64,000 bases of DNA from positions 1 through 64,000 of the forward strand of contig NZ_JACVEW010000018.1 of NCBI RefSeq assembly GCF_017776525.1, given 5' to 3'. Shown piece after piece: positions 63,665 through 64,000 of this stretch. Numbering within the stretch: the first letter of the stretch is position 1; each line of letters begins with the position of its first letter. The translations under genes were made by a program, and so were the position numbers. This stretch comes from Marinobacterium alkalitolerans (lineage in GTDB: Bacteria; Pseudomonadota; Gammaproteobacteria; Pseudomonadales; Balneatricaceae). The notes under the pieces are model-generated. The model did no database searches. It saw nothing but the letters and a program-made list of their open reading frames with translations, and was not told where the DNA came from.

Positions 63665-64000
63665 GTGGTGGCAGACCAGGAAAACTGGAAGCGAAAATAC
63701 ACGGAGCTGACGCGTGAGATGGAACAGCGTCAGCAGGGCGATGTCCGTTATCAGGAACAGCTGGCGTCGTTGATTGAGTACTTGTCGCTTGGGCTTGAAG
63801 GCACATCGTCTTCACTGGATGCTGATCTGCAGAAGCTGGGTTCGGCACTCAAGCAGCAGGACCAGAACCAGGTCCCTTCTATTGTCCGCCAGATTAAAAA
63901 AGAGGTCGGGCAGCTGGATATGGAACGCCAGCACAGCCGTGAACTGCTTGCTCGCATTCTGCACCGCTGGACGCAGCAACTGCTGCGCGCCAACCCGGCT
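63665..64000 (+). CDS. N-terminus of a probable diguanylate cyclase, cut by the window end
   Basis: An open frame runs from GTG at 63665 (or the next GTG at 63668, about seven bases after AAGGGG) to the window edge, 112 codons. The visible part begins 'ADQENWKRKYTELTREMEQ' and is all helical with coiled-coil character. In Pseudomonas the gene after dsbA is a GGDEF cyclase with the same kind of start (W-K-x-K-Y). The GGDEF part would lie beyond the window, so the function rests on synteny and this short match. Confidence 0.6.
   Translation, partial: MVADQENWKRKYTELTREMEQRQQGDVRYQEQLASLIEYLSLGLEGTSSSLDADLQKLGSALKQQDQNQVPSIVRQIKKEVGQLDMERQHSRELLARILHRWTQQLLRANPA

Noticed and set aside
1..64000. 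Insertion sequences, prophage, attachment sites, CRISPR arrays
   Set aside because: No transposase or integrase frames, no regularly spaced repeats, and no broken genes flanked by target duplications were seen.

Overview
The window looks like chromosomal DNA of a free-living, motile gammaproteobacterium of the Oceanospirillaceae/Marinobacterium type with Pseudomonas-like synteny. This is inferred from gene content and order: asmA-mutY-yggX divergent from hisBHAF, and thrB-DUF2782 / polA-sRNA-engB-cytochrome c4-dsbA-dgc, are Pseudomonas-style blocks. No insertion sequence, prophage, integrase or CRISPR array was seen. Base composition looks even and moderately GC-rich by eye.

Layout. 1-0.6 kb: end of a tRNA-Leu(CAG) and a 43-codon membrane microprotein. 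0.6-5.7 kb: five-gene envelope operon on the minus strand (COG3014 lipoprotein, YcfL, LpoB, a DUF6844-like secreted protein, a CsgG/FlgT-like protein). 5.7-6.2 kb: gene-free stretch holding a cluster of DnaA-box-like 9-mers. 6.2-9.2 kb: sugar-type periplasmic binding protein coupled to a GGDEF-EAL protein. 9.4-20.8 kb: eleven-gene chemosensory operon (STAS, CheY, CheA, CheW, PAS-MCP, CheR, CheD, CheB, short MCP, STAS, REC-PP2C-HATPase) behind a good sigma70-type promoter. 21.1-32.3 kb: glycine/serine one-carbon regulon: gcvT-lipA-soxG-like-thrB-like on the minus strand, an XRE-cupin regulator, then sdaA-glyA-gcvH-gcvP on the plus strand. Two copies of the same palindrome flank the regulator gene. 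32.5-39.1 kb: tRNA-Phe, yggX-mutY-asmA and hisBHAF. 39.1-43.1 kb: a second binding-protein/GGDEF-EAL pair plus an outer-membrane protein. 43.1-48.5 kb: periplasmic DNA ligase, cytochrome c5, tRNA-Arg(CCG), a duplicated-domain lipoprotein, ccoG and a MocR regulator. 48.5-54.7 kb: a third binding-protein/GGDEF-EAL pair, an AIM24-type protein, an EAL-HDOD protein and a TauE/SafE permease. 54.7-64 kb: uvrD, thrB, DUF2782, polA, a probable ErsA/Spot42-position sRNA, engB, cytochrome c4, dsbA and the start of a probable diguanylate cyclase.

How it works together. The unusual theme is signalling. Three overlapping pairs join a periplasmic binding protein of three different kinds (sugar/LacI-type, PhnD-type, SBP_bac_3-type) to a membrane GGDEF-EAL protein. 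A further EAL-HDOD protein, a probable cyclase and a chemosensory array with its own partner-switching phosphatase/STAS proteins lie in the same 64 kb. The second theme is a self-contained glycine-catabolism regulon with extra members (an orphan SoxG-like protein and a second homoserine-kinase-like enzyme) and a visible candidate operator.
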